The notes below the pieces were generated by a model, which saw nothing but the letters and a program-made list of their open reading frames with translations, searched no databases and was not told the DNA's origin. A stretch of DNA of 16,058 bases, taken from the NCBI RefSeq assembly GCF_020742345.1, contig NZ_DYXC01000124.1, forward strand, positions 1 through 16,058, written 5' to 3'. Made by a program: the position numbers and the translations under genes. This document shows, in pieces, positions 7,701-14,823 of the stretch. Within the stretch, counting starts at the first letter, position 1; each line of letters opens with the position of its first letter. This DNA is from Enteractinococcus helveticum. GTDB lineage: Bacteria; Actinomycetota; Actinomycetes; Actinomycetales; Micrococcaceae.

Positions 7701-9068
7701 CGACATCCAGTGCGCGCCCGAGGAGCTGCCCGGTTGTTTGGTGTGCGGCAACCAAGCCGCCCAGTCCCACATGTCTTCGCGTCCGTTATCACAAAACACC
7801 CCGATGCTCAGATCCGCGGGCCCCACGTGCACGGCGGCTTGCATCACTAAACTGCGTGCCAAAGCCAACGCACCCTCGCGGTCCCCCACAATGCCAACCA
7901 CCCCGGCATTATTTAGGTCCACCAACACGGGTGCTGCGGTGAGCTGACTGGCATCTAAGACTTTGCGCACGCGTTCGTGATACTTCTGCGATCCTGAGTC
8001 ATCCAGCTCCGGTTGCCACGGGATATCGCCGATCCCGGCGTGCAGGTAGAGGTAGTCGGTGGCATCTGGGCGCCGCTGCCACATCAGCGTGGACGGTAAG
8101 GCCACCCGTCGTAGGACCGTTGCCGGGTCGGGAATCAACTCCTGACGACGTTGGATCTCCGTGGCCGCCGCCTCGGTGAGTTCCTCATCGAAGTCCTTGA
8201 TCGCCTGGCTAAAGCGCTCTTCTTCCGCCTGAAGATTCTTTTTGCGACGCCGCTTTTGCTCAAAGTACATGCCGATGGCCATCATGGGGCTCAGCAACGC
8301 AAATAAGGCAAATCGCGGATTGCCCAGCACCACCACGAGCACCCCGGCCATAATCAGCGGTGCGACGATCGTCACCAGGCTAAAGCGCGCCTGGTCGTTG
8401 ACCTCTTCGGGAGCCGGCGGTTCCACAGCCTCAGGTTTAGCCGGCAAGCCCGGTCGCGGGGGCCGGTTAAACGGTGCCGTAGCCGCCGGCGTGAGATTCT
8501 TCAACGATCCGGGGGCCGGCGCCACCGGGTCATGGCGGAATGGTGTCACAGAAAGTACTGCGCCACCGGCGTGCACCGTGGCTGTTTTGGTCACCACCGT
8601 GCCATCCTCGTCAACCCTGACCCCATCAACATAGGTGCCGTTGGTGGAACCGGAGTCTTGAATGACCAGACCATCATCGGTCAGTTCAATCGTGCAGTGA
8701 TGCCAGGACGCACTGTCGGTGGGCAATACCAGATCAGCTTGCGGTGCTCGACCAATCACCAGCGCACGGTGCTCGGGCACCACCACCACGTTGCCCACCG
8801 CGAATCCACCGGACACTACAACATTCCAACCGGCAATATTGCCGGTCTTGTCGGGTGCGGTACGCGAGATGACCGATCCCTCAAGGATCGTGCAGTCAGC
8901 AAGGGTGGTCTTCCCGGTTACCGGCAGCTGATCGACGTAGAGTCGGTCATCGTCAGTCAGGCGGTAACCCAGCGCAGATTCCGTGAGATCAGCCAGGGTC
9001 GCCTGTGGCTGGAAGCCGTTAAGGTTGACTACCTGTGTTGAACCATCGAGGTCGAGCAGAATCCGCAA
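4737..9068 (-). CDS. FHA-domain EssC/EccC-type FtsK/SpoIIIE secretion ATPase
   Basis: A 1443-residue membrane ATPase, the motor of type VII secretion. Residues 1-75 resemble the small N-terminal domain of EssC/YukB. An FHA domain follows at about 93-170 (GR at 106-107, H123-H124, and N143-G144 in STNGTYVDG). A basic/proline linker leads to two membrane helices near 229-249 and 250-270. Three FtsK-type ATPase domains follow. Domain 1 has Walker A GTTGSGKS (K659) and Walker B LLLVIDE (D761, E762). Domain 2 has a degenerate Walker A, GVRGSGTT, with T997 in place of lysine, and a weak Walker B (LLDG). Domain 3 has GPARSGKS (K1262) and LLIDD. Start: TTG at 9068 with GAGG 8 nt upstream; no in-frame ATG or GTG lies between it and the in-frame TAG at 9090-9092 that ends the previous gene. 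The organisation (FHA then three ATPases in one chain) is EssC-like rather than mycobacterial EccC. It is third in the operon after the lipoprotein and binding-fold genes. Confidence 0.93.
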   Translation of the reverse strand: MRILLDLDGSTQVVNLNGFQPQATLADLTESALGYRLTDDDRLYVDQLPVTGKTTLADCTILEGSVISRTAPDKTGNIAGWNVVVSGGFAVGNVVVVPEHRALVIGRAPQADLVLPTDSASWHHCTIELTDDGLVIQDSGSTNGTYVDGVRVDEDGTVVTKTATVHAGGAVLSVTPFRHDPVAPAPGSLKNLTPAATAPFNRPPRPGLPAKPEAVEPPAPEEVNDQARFSLVTIVAPLIMAGVLVVVLGNPRFALFALLSPMMAIGMYFEQKRRRKKNLQAEEERFSQAIKDFDEELTEAAATEIQRRQELIPDPATVLRRVALPSTLMWQRRPDATDYLYLHAGIGDIPWQPELDDSGSQKYHERVRKVLDASQLTAAPVLVDLNNAGVVGIVGDREGALALARSLVMQAAVHVGPADLSIGVFCDNGREDMWDWAAWLPHTKQPGSSSGAHWMSNQREASDAMLRGLLDNINGLPTDGLMLVIDSEVLTEGRNSPARDLLGHGRDSGEVRILRADEKNTQVSGIVLATTTDQLPAACTTVIEVGQDASASVHHPEDLVDVEDVTLAGVSLADAEQCARRLAQFEDPELVVPGAALPSLVRLPELLGVETLNADTIQDLWRSPGMSGPVGVSEKGTVFLDIVKDGPHGLVGGTTGSGKSEFLRSFIAGLAARNSPETLSFILIDFKGGAAFKAAERLPHTIGTISNLDEQLADRALRALEAEMERRQRLFAEAGEDIDNLPAYLATNPPEPLPRLLLVIDEFAMLAKDFPDVLASLVSVAAVGRTLGVHMILATQRPAGVVNEDILANTNLRVALRVQSREDSSNVIGVPDAASIERSQMGRAYIKLGQDDITPVQTALVTGKAQEHVTEKVEIQDVGLFGQLMPRKTTAPKVSNSDENDFDLLIDAVIAANQAAGIAPPRQVWPEALGERVRLDGYAADTENTPQDRPVPSVGGVHRGVVRVALADEPDLQRQSATGWDMHEGNLMLMGVRGSGTTTTLASIGLALAASHPPQELDLLCLDVGSRGLAELERLPHTVAYVGAGPGAKEQQVRFMRFLRTEFNRRRETGVKQRDMVILLDGLATFKDEFSDFEGQEHLETLYRVYADGPAVGMHFVVTTTRAKAVPPAMDEVTTQRWIYRLADAYDYSALGIKGKNVPAEVPGRCVDVNTLLQMHIATPDEGVEAAVTEAAARWADAPAKAEVIGVLPENIAVRALASHLDLTQEPLRIPVGISEDTLQPAVLEVFEEEHILLAGPARSGKSTLLCAIAELLLNAPADQRPAVWGISNRRSPLGDLPLDKIAETPEDIPGMLALLRLETGPVFLLIDDAERIDDADQSISGLLTSTNPRVCVVAAGRAGDLRSQYGHWTKKLSKARCGVLLQPDVDFDGDLLNVKIPRRAPVAMTTGRGYAGVGGSVALIQSMSPTDHVESSQPPVETQAKS

Positions 9069-9089
9069 TACCGCATCCTCACTATCTAA

Positions 9090-10490
9090 CTAGGGTTGTT
9101 CGATCCACACCAGCGCATCCGAGAATTCACCGTGTACCGGGCGCAAACCAAGACGCTGTGACGACGCATTGAGGACTGTCGGTACCGCATCCACGGCATG
9201 GGTTTGACTAAAGTCTAGGGCCGGTCCGGCTGTGCCATGACCAGCAACCATGTGCAAACCGCCAAGCGCCTCAGCAACAGCGGCCGGATCAGTACCACCG
9301 GCGGTATCCAGGGCTTGGGCAAAGGCAAGCACCGCATCGTGGCCACGCGTATCGGCAACCGCGGCGGCCTCGGCCAGTGGAGCATCCCCGGTCAGGTTGG
9401 TGATCGACTCATCACCGGCAAACTGGCGATTCGCCGATAAAAACGCGGACATGGCACGGCTCTTCCCGGAGGTACCCAGCGCAATACCGTCGTCAGCCGA
9501 CACACCGATCGTGCGCAGATTCGACGACACCGTACCGCCCAGTTCCAATAGTGTCTGTTCAAACCGTGGGCTCAGTGCAGCATCGGTCAGGATTACCGGC
9601 ACCGACACATTACCGGTCTGCAGCCCAAACACCACCCGGGCCTGCATGGCCGCCGGCCCAGAAACCACCACGACATCCGCCGGGTTGTCTGTCACAGGTG
9701 GCGGTGTTTGTTCGTCTTCTCCCCCACCCGTATACGCGCCATTGCCGTACGGGTTAGCACCGGTACGCAGAGCGATATCTTCGGCAAAATCATCAATATT
9801 CGTCTCGGCATTGAACGCCAATTCCTCAACAACATCCACGCCCTCGGGCAGCTCACCACCGGCGTTAATATGCACGGGGCGTTCGAATTCTGCAACCTCC
9901 GCCGCCAGAGCATCCGCGGTATCTTGTGCTGCCGGAGCCAACGACCACACCCGTTCAACACCCTCGGGCACAGTGTCATACGGCAAAATCACCGGTACAC
10001 CCGCATCCGTGGCAGCCTTGAGCCCATCGTGTAGATGATCCCCGGAGCTGGCATAAATAATTCCCGAAACCCCCTGATTGATCAGACTATCCACGGCATC
10101 TACACCGCCAGATGCTGTACCAAGATCATCTTCGGCCACCAGTTCAATATCATTGCCGCCCAGCCGTATGCGCTCTTGGGCGACGACGGCGCCCTGAGCA
10201 GCCTGATGCCACTGCGAACCTTCAGCCTCGCCCGAACCCAGCGTCAGCACCACACCGATCTTCGAATTCTCCGCAGGCACCACCTCGGACAGTGCGATCG
10301 GTACGGTCACCGCAACCGGATCTGGCCCCTGATCAGCATTGGCGCGCACCAAATATCCCACCAACAACACCAGGACGACGACGCCGGCGAAAATCCCCAG
10401 CAACAATCCTAGGCGCTTCTTGCGCTTCGGTTCGGTTTCTTCCTCCTCGACGAGACCTTCTACATCGAGTTCTTCAGCTGCGTGACTCAT
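9090..10490 (-). CDS. Membrane-anchored type I periplasmic-binding-fold (LivJ-like) protein
   Basis: A 466-residue protein. An acidic cytoplasmic tail (1-20), a KRKKR stop-transfer patch and one membrane helix at about 26-48 predict an N-in, C-out topology with no cleavage or lipid site. Residues about 70-460 read like a type I periplasmic binding protein of the branched-chain amino acid (LivJ/Peripla_BP_6) type. They show an opening strand KIGVVLTLGSG, an alternating strand/helix pattern (VSGIIYASSG, VPVILPYDT, DVVVVSGPAA, VPVILTDAAL), and a late segment (GHDAVLAFAQALDTAGG) typical of these proteins. A low-complexity G/N/E insertion lies near residues 255-270. The ATG overlaps the stop of the upstream lipoprotein gene (ATGA, 10487-10490), implying translational coupling, and the ATPase gene starts 21 nt downstream. 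No ABC permease is nearby, so transport is unlikely. Inferred: a sensor or structural envelope component of the secretion system. The ligand is unknown. Confidence 0.85.
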   Translation of the reverse strand: MSHAAEELDVEGLVEEEETEPKRKKRLGLLLGIFAGVVVLVLLVGYLVRANADQGPDPVAVTVPIALSEVVPAENSKIGVVLTLGSGEAEGSQWHQAAQGAVVAQERIRLGGNDIELVAEDDLGTASGGVDAVDSLINQGVSGIIYASSGDHLHDGLKAATDAGVPVILPYDTVPEGVERVWSLAPAAQDTADALAAEVAEFERPVHINAGGELPEGVDVVEELAFNAETNIDDFAEDIALRTGANPYGNGAYTGGGEDEQTPPPVTDNPADVVVVSGPAAMQARVVFGLQTGNVSVPVILTDAALSPRFEQTLLELGGTVSSNLRTIGVSADDGIALGTSGKSRAMSAFLSANRQFAGDESITNLTGDAPLAEAAAVADTRGHDAVLAFAQALDTAGGTDPAAVAEALGGLHMVAGHGTAGPALDFSQTHAVDAVPTVLNASSQRLGLRPVHGEFSDALVWIEQP

Positions 10491-13400
10491 GCGTTGTCCC
10501 CGCCGAGGTGGAATGCGTAAATGGTTTGGGTCTGCGCCCCGGATGGCACATCAAGGTGGAAGACCGGCAGCGAGCTTGCCGCTTCCAACGACGCCGAGAA
10601 CTGTGCTTGGCGCAGCATAATTTCTGCGATATCTTCCGATCGCACATTCGCATAACCCGCCGCACGCTGGGAGGCCAACGCCAGCTGGTAATCTGCGGTA
10701 TCCGACATCGCCGAGCTAGCCGACATGGAACCGAGAATACCCGAGCCCTGAATCTCTGGGTCACCCAGGTCCAAGATCACGTTGGTCAAGCTGGCACCCA
10801 GCTGTGCCGAGGCACCTTCCAGGTCGCGTGTCGACGACGTGGTGGACTGGTGAATCGATTCCAACACGTTCGTCGTGCTCTGGTTCAACGCTTCAGTGGT
10901 TGCGTCCTGTTGCTCTTCCAACGATGCTTTCTGCTCGTCCAGCTGCTTGGCAGTGTCATTGACGACGGCGTCCGAAGTCGTCGCCAGGCCAGAGATCGTC
11001 GTGTTGTAGGAGTTCACCACGGCATCCTGGGCGTTATTGATTCGATCGGTCACGACGCGCACCTGGGAATCAACACGCTCTGGTAATTCCTCTGCCGTTT
11101 CATCCACAACTTTCTGAAATGCTCTTCGGATATCTTCAGGCAGTTTGTCCTCATAAACGGATAGATCTTCGAGCGCCCGTTGTACCTTAGCGTTATCGCT
11201 TTGCGCATCAGACGTCGAACTCTTGATCCTGCCGACTAATTCTTTGATGCGAGCATCTTCTTCACCGGCTTCTTCTAAGATGTCTTCGACACGTTCCGCC
11301 GCATCTTCTTCTGCTTGACGAACCTTGTCATCAGCGTCAGTTTGAATATTCTCGATCTCTTCATCGACAAGATCTTCTAATTCATCAAGATCTGATGCAA
11401 CCTCATCCAACGACGTGTTCAGCTGTGCGATAGCAGACTCTTCGGAACCCGTATCCAACTCATCGAGAGCTGCCGCCCAGTGGGCTTCTTGCTCCTCAAC
11501 AAAAGATTCCAGCTCATCGTTATAGGAGTCGTCTACAAGATCGTTGACACGTTCGGCCAGAGACGAGCCAGGTTCACCGACAGCATTGTTGGCACAGTCC
11601 ACACCCGTCAACTGAATACTTAGCTCATCAAGCTGGCTCAGTTCGTCTTCTGCTGGAGTGTCGTCGTCCTCCAGGGAGTCTTCAGAATCGGTGGTGTCTG
11701 GAAGTTCTATGTTACAAACTTCTCGGGCCAAATCCTCATGACGTTTGCTGATTTCCTGGGCCTCGGAATCGATTGTTTCGAAGCCTTCTCGCATGTTTTG
11801 AGCATGGTTTTCGACTGCCTCAAGCGCCGTTGTGCTGTGAGGTTTTACCTGATCTGTGAGGTCCTTAAGGCCCTCACGTGCCGAGTCAACATCCTTGCGA
11901 AGACTCTTCCAGGTCACCGGTTCTTCTTCAGGTTCTTCATCCTGATGGTCTTCATCACCAGATTCTGCATCTTCGTCATCTGTGGTGTCGTTGCCGTTAT
12001 CTGAAGGTTCTTCGTTCTCTGTCCCTTCGTCTTCGGGGTTGAAGATTTTGTCGATGTTTTCCTCTACGGAATCCAGCGACTCACCGATCTTCTTATTGTG
12101 TTTATCTGCTGCAGAAACATCCTGTGTGCTCAGTTCAGCGATGATCTGTTCCCCGGTCTCCACAAGGTCACCAAGCGACTTGAGCACCGAATTTTGTGCA
12201 GAGAATAGTGCACAGGTGATTGAAGTTGACACGCCATTTGATGGATCACAAGTTTCTACATCAGGAACCTCTGGCCCTAAGGTGTCCTGAATACCAGCAA
12301 TAATCTCATCACGGCAGGCAGCGTTGGCTTCAGCATAGCCCTCTAGCTGTGCACCAAGAATCAAGAAGGTGGAGTAGAGCGAACCGTTTGACTCGGCGTC
12401 CTCAACCGTGGCTGCACAACCCTGACCGGTCACCAGTTTTGGTGGGGTGGCTTCAGTATTACCCATCATGCCGTTCATCGACGCCACGATCTGGGACAGC
12501 TGCGAGTTCATTGCGGTTTCGGCACCGGTCATGGAACCTTCGACCTGAGACTCCAGTGCGGTGAGCTGTTCGCCAACGCGCTGCATTTCAGCGACCATAT
12601 CATCGGAGTTCTGACGCAACTGTTGTGCGGCGTCAACACCCAACGTGTCAGTGGTGTGATCGAGGTTCTGCCGAATCTCGGTGATGGTGGTACCGGCACG
12701 GGTCAGGACTTCGTTGATATCGGCCACCAGTTCGATGGATTTTTGCTGCATTGCGTAGTCGGAGCTGGCGCTGTTATCAAATGTCGAGGTCAACATGCCC
12801 TCAAACGACATGTCGGTGTGGAACCCTGCCTGTACAGCCAAATCAAATTCTGGGGTGGAAAAGTCTTCAACGTCAGCGACCAAGCGGAACGTGGTGGTTG
12901 CTTCAGACTGTGGTGGGGCAAGAACGGTACCCCACTGGACTACTGCGTCGCCGTCAGTCGTCTGGCTCACCACACCGTTGGTGGTGTTATCGGATTCGAC
13001 GTCGACCACGACATTGCTAGCGGTGGTGTCGTCAAGTTCAACGGAACCGGCCACGCTCAAAGGCGTGCCGACGAGCGCTGAGGACTGCCGAGATTCACCG
13101 GCGACGTCGTAGGTTACTTCAGAGGAGTCCAGTGTGAGGTTTTCAACGGTCACCGCAATATCAACGCGACCTGTATGGCCTTCGAGGTCGTCGAGGTTCG
13201 AACCGCTGCCATCAGCCGTCGTGTACTGCGTGGAGACCCGAACCGGGAGGTCTTCGACGACTTCTTCGACGCTGTAGTCGTCGGTACTGCTATTCGATTT
13301 GCCCGACAACTCATCGAGATACACCGCATTACTCGCGACCTCGGTGATCGCACCAGCCGGATCAAGGTTGACATCCACGGACTGGATGACCTTGGTTGCC

Positions 13401-13498
13401 GATGATTGGTCGAATCCCGTGCCACCGCAGGCTGATAACGTCAGCGCCGCGATGGCTAATATTCCGGTGCCTCGAACGAGACCTCCAACCCGTGACAT
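10487..13498 (-). CDS. Large coiled-coil lipoprotein with YhgE/EsaA-like N-terminal domain
   Basis: 1003 residues starting at ATG 13498, preceded by GAGGAGG 7 nt upstream. An in-frame upstream start at 13585 would add 29 residues, has no binding site and would bury the signal peptide. The signal peptide ends in lipobox LSAC (C24). Residues about 30-260 are beta-rich and contain LPVRVSTQYTT...GHTGRVDIAVTVENL, around residue 108. This resembles the PV-V-Y...GKSG...V-Y-N signature of the YhgE/Pip family, to which EsaA/YueB belongs. Long coiled-coil helices follow, interrupted by a D/E-rich stretch at about 483-526, with six cysteines in the mature chain after the lipidated one. The C-terminus is soluble; no membrane helix is visible anywhere, unlike true YhgE/EsaA. 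It is the first gene of the operon with the tethered binding-fold protein and the ATPase. Inferred: a lipid-anchored stalk across the cell wall taking the place of EsaA. The family call is by motif only. Confidence 0.82.
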   Translation of the reverse strand: MSRVGGLVRGTGILAIAALTLSACGGTGFDQSSATKVIQSVDVNLDPAGAITEVASNAVYLDELSGKSNSSTDDYSVEEVVEDLPVRVSTQYTTADGSGSNLDDLEGHTGRVDIAVTVENLTLDSSEVTYDVAGESRQSSALVGTPLSVAGSVELDDTTASNVVVDVESDNTTNGVVSQTTDGDAVVQWGTVLAPPQSEATTTFRLVADVEDFSTPEFDLAVQAGFHTDMSFEGMLTSTFDNSASSDYAMQQKSIELVADINEVLTRAGTTITEIRQNLDHTTDTLGVDAAQQLRQNSDDMVAEMQRVGEQLTALESQVEGSMTGAETAMNSQLSQIVASMNGMMGNTEATPPKLVTGQGCAATVEDAESNGSLYSTFLILGAQLEGYAEANAACRDEIIAGIQDTLGPEVPDVETCDPSNGVSTSITCALFSAQNSVLKSLGDLVETGEQIIAELSTQDVSAADKHNKKIGESLDSVEENIDKIFNPEDEGTENEEPSDNGNDTTDDEDAESGDEDHQDEEPEEEPVTWKSLRKDVDSAREGLKDLTDQVKPHSTTALEAVENHAQNMREGFETIDSEAQEISKRHEDLAREVCNIELPDTTDSEDSLEDDDTPAEDELSQLDELSIQLTGVDCANNAVGEPGSSLAERVNDLVDDSYNDELESFVEEQEAHWAAALDELDTGSEESAIAQLNTSLDEVASDLDELEDLVDEEIENIQTDADDKVRQAEEDAAERVEDILEEAGEEDARIKELVGRIKSSTSDAQSDNAKVQRALEDLSVYEDKLPEDIRRAFQKVVDETAEELPERVDSQVRVVTDRINNAQDAVVNSYNTTISGLATTSDAVVNDTAKQLDEQKASLEEQQDATTEALNQSTTNVLESIHQSTTSSTRDLEGASAQLGASLTNVILDLGDPEIQGSGILGSMSASSAMSDTADYQLALASQRAAGYANVRSEDIAEIMLRQAQFSASLEAASSLPVFHLDVPSGAQTQTIYAFHLGGDNA

Positions 13499-13592
13499 AC
13501 GGGGTCCTCCTCGAATAATACAGTGTGATGATGTGCCATGACGGAAGTGCCCTGTTAATTCGACAAACGACGCCAGAGGACGCACTCGGTCG

Positions 13593-13598
13593 AGTATA
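13593..13598 (-). promoter_or_regulatory. Candidate -10 element for the secretion operon
   Basis: On the minus strand TATACT lies here, about 95 nt before the ATG of the coiled-coil lipoprotein gene and downstream of an AT-rich tract (13600-13680). No good -35 is found at 16-18 nt, which is common for actinobacterial promoters. A separate TTGACT at about 13671-13676 has no -10 at the right distance. The leader would be about 85-90 nt. Confidence 0.35.
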
Positions 13599-13725
13599 AC
13601 GGAATTACATGAAACTTTTGGTTCTTTTCACTTCTGCAAATATGAACAAAACGAGAAGATTACATTAGACCTAGTCAAACAGAGAATGACTTTGGGCTCG
13701 GGCCGTTCATAGTGGGACACGATTA

Positions 13726-14066
13726 TCAGTGCGGTTTGTCCGCAATCCCAACGAGCGTGATACCAGGCAACCCCAAGACCCATGGATCAATATCGGTCTC
13801 CGCATGCACCCCCAGTTCAATACCGCCGGAGATATGGAATATCGGGTCGATCATCTGCGCATTTGAGGTGATTGCTTCAATCTGTTGGTCTATGAGGAAA
13901 ACTCTAGATCCTGCGAGGTAATACTGAGTGAGTCCTCGTAGATGTCAACCTCGATTAAAAACAGCAGGTCATCATTGGGGCGCCCGAACCATCCCTCCGG
14001 GAGAATCAACCCAACGGACGGATGTTCATCGAAAAACGATCGAATTTATTCTACTACAGTATTCAT
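13726..14066 (-). pseudogene. Broken immunity-like gene (nonsense codon plus frameshift)
   Basis: The minus-strand frame starts ATG at 14066, overlapping the stop of the toxin remnant upstream (ATGA). It reads MNTVVE, then TAA at 14046-14048, then IRSFFDEHPSVGLILPEGWF and RPNDDLLFLIEVDIYEDSL, ending at TAG 13890-13892. From about 13944 another frame continues with protein-like sequence (QYYLAGSRVFLIDQQIEAIT, SGGIELGVHAETDIDPWVLG, LPGITLVGI) to TGA at 13726. The length of 341 nt is not a multiple of three, as expected for one indel, and about 113 residues would be restored. The H-P-x-V-G-L-x-L-P-x-G-W-F-G-R-P pattern recalls small actinobacterial proteins found beside polymorphic toxins. An alternative is that two different immunity fragments have been joined here by recombination. 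Not expected to make a functional protein. Confidence 0.7.
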
Positions 14067-14343
14067 GGTGTCACCCATCGTGGATCTACGTTTGGCATAA
14101 AAACTTGGTTCCCGCCACCCATCAGGTTCCCGCCGGCTGCTATCGGCTGCGCAGCAGCAACGCCTTCGTAAACCTGCGTTCCTGCCGGAATTCGAGCTAT
14201 TGATACTTCTGTTGCTGTACTCCCCAACGCAGAGTTGAAAGCACGTCCATCGCCATGGGAAGCCCGGTGTACGAAAATGCCCTAAAACCGACTGCGCCCT
14301 CTTGCGAAAAGGGGCCTGGGTTCATAACACCGATCATCGGCAT
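14063..14343 (-). pseudogene. Frameshifted remnant of a polymorphic toxin C-terminal domain
   Basis: One minus-strand frame begins at ATG 14343 and reads MPMIGVMNPGPFSQEGAVGF before degenerating to a TAG at 14197-14199. A second frame, open from 14281, reads IFVHRASHGDGRAFNSALGS, then ATEVSIARIPAGTQVYEGVA and GGGNQVFMPNVDPRWVTP, ending in TGA at 14063. The two together look like one toxin tail with a single frameshift between 14200 and 14281. The pattern I-P-x-G-T-x-V-Y-E-G-x-A-A...G-G-G-N-Q...P-x-V-x-P-x-W is typical of C-terminal domains of secreted polymorphic toxins, possibly an ADP-ribosyltransferase-like type, though that name is a guess. Only 19 nt separate its 5' end from the DUF6188-like gene, so the 5' part is also lost. 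The broken immunity gene overlaps its stop. Confidence 0.7.
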
Positions 14344-14362
14344 CCTAAATCTGCTGCAGGAG

Positions 14363-14767
14363 CTAGACGTCCTCAGGCAGCCAAATGGCAAGCTCGCCGC
14401 CAGGCATAGCAATCACCCGGGTTGGTGTTGGCTCCGGACCGGTATAGCTCCAGGATTCGTAATCGTCGTCGGGCCCGGCTTTTAGTACCGACCCGTTCGA
14501 AAACTCCACCATCAGTACACTGTCGTCGATACGTACAGCTTCAACGGTCTCACCATGGAGCCGTAGAACGGATACGAACCGTGCTTTATCCCCTTCGGGA
14601 TCCACAACCGTTACATCATCCGTTGTGTCGGCAATGGCAAAGATGGATTCTAGGCGCACAACACTGTTCTTGGAGAACCGCAAGGTAATCTGAAAGTCAA
14701 CGCCAATGAACGCCACTTGGGTGCCCATAAGTTGCAGGTTCACATCGGCTACTGTCGCTGGGGCCAT
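14363..14767 (-). CDS. DUF6188-like small protein, possible immunity protein
   Basis: A 134-residue soluble protein. ATG 14767 is chosen because GGAAGG lies 8 nt upstream; the longer in-frame start at 14872 adds 35 residues that read like the neighbouring non-coding strand. Features: a beta-rich N-half with VAFIGVDFQITLRF, then V-x-L-E-S-x-F-A-I, a VDPEGD turn, L-H-G-E-T-V-E-A-V, and a C-terminal block (DDDYESWSYTGP...VIAMPGGELAIWLPEDV). The YE-x-W and PGGELAxW ending is the signature I associate with DUF6188, a family often found with actinobacterial polymorphic toxins. No signal peptide or membrane helix. It is 56 nt downstream of the intact immunity-like gene and just upstream of the toxin remnant, within a same-strand cassette array. 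The partner toxin is not evident. The DUF assignment is from memory of the motif. Confidence 0.72.
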   Translation of the reverse strand: MAPATVADVNLQLMGTQVAFIGVDFQITLRFSKNSVVRLESIFAIADTTDDVTVVDPEGDKARFVSVLRLHGETVEAVRIDDSVLMVEFSNGSVLKAGPDDDYESWSYTGPEPTPTRVIAMPGGELAIWLPEDV

Positions 14768-14823
14768 CCGTGCTACCTTCCCTGTCGTTTCTGGAGCCTT
14801 TGACAGACGACACCGCGGAGAAA

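Noticed and set aside
8242..9041. Plus-strand open frames of 130 and 169 codons opposite the FHA region
   Set aside because: Shadow frames of the ATPase gene, without start signals or recognisable motifs.
9250..11086. Long plus-strand open frames opposite the binding-fold and lipoprotein genes
   Set aside because: They are antisense shadows caused by codon bias; no binding sites and low-complexity Ser/Pro/Arg composition, while the minus-strand genes have clear domains.
13499..13585. 29-residue N-terminal extension of the coiled-coil lipoprotein
   Set aside because: It would place the signal peptide internally; GAGGAGG lies right before ATG 13498.
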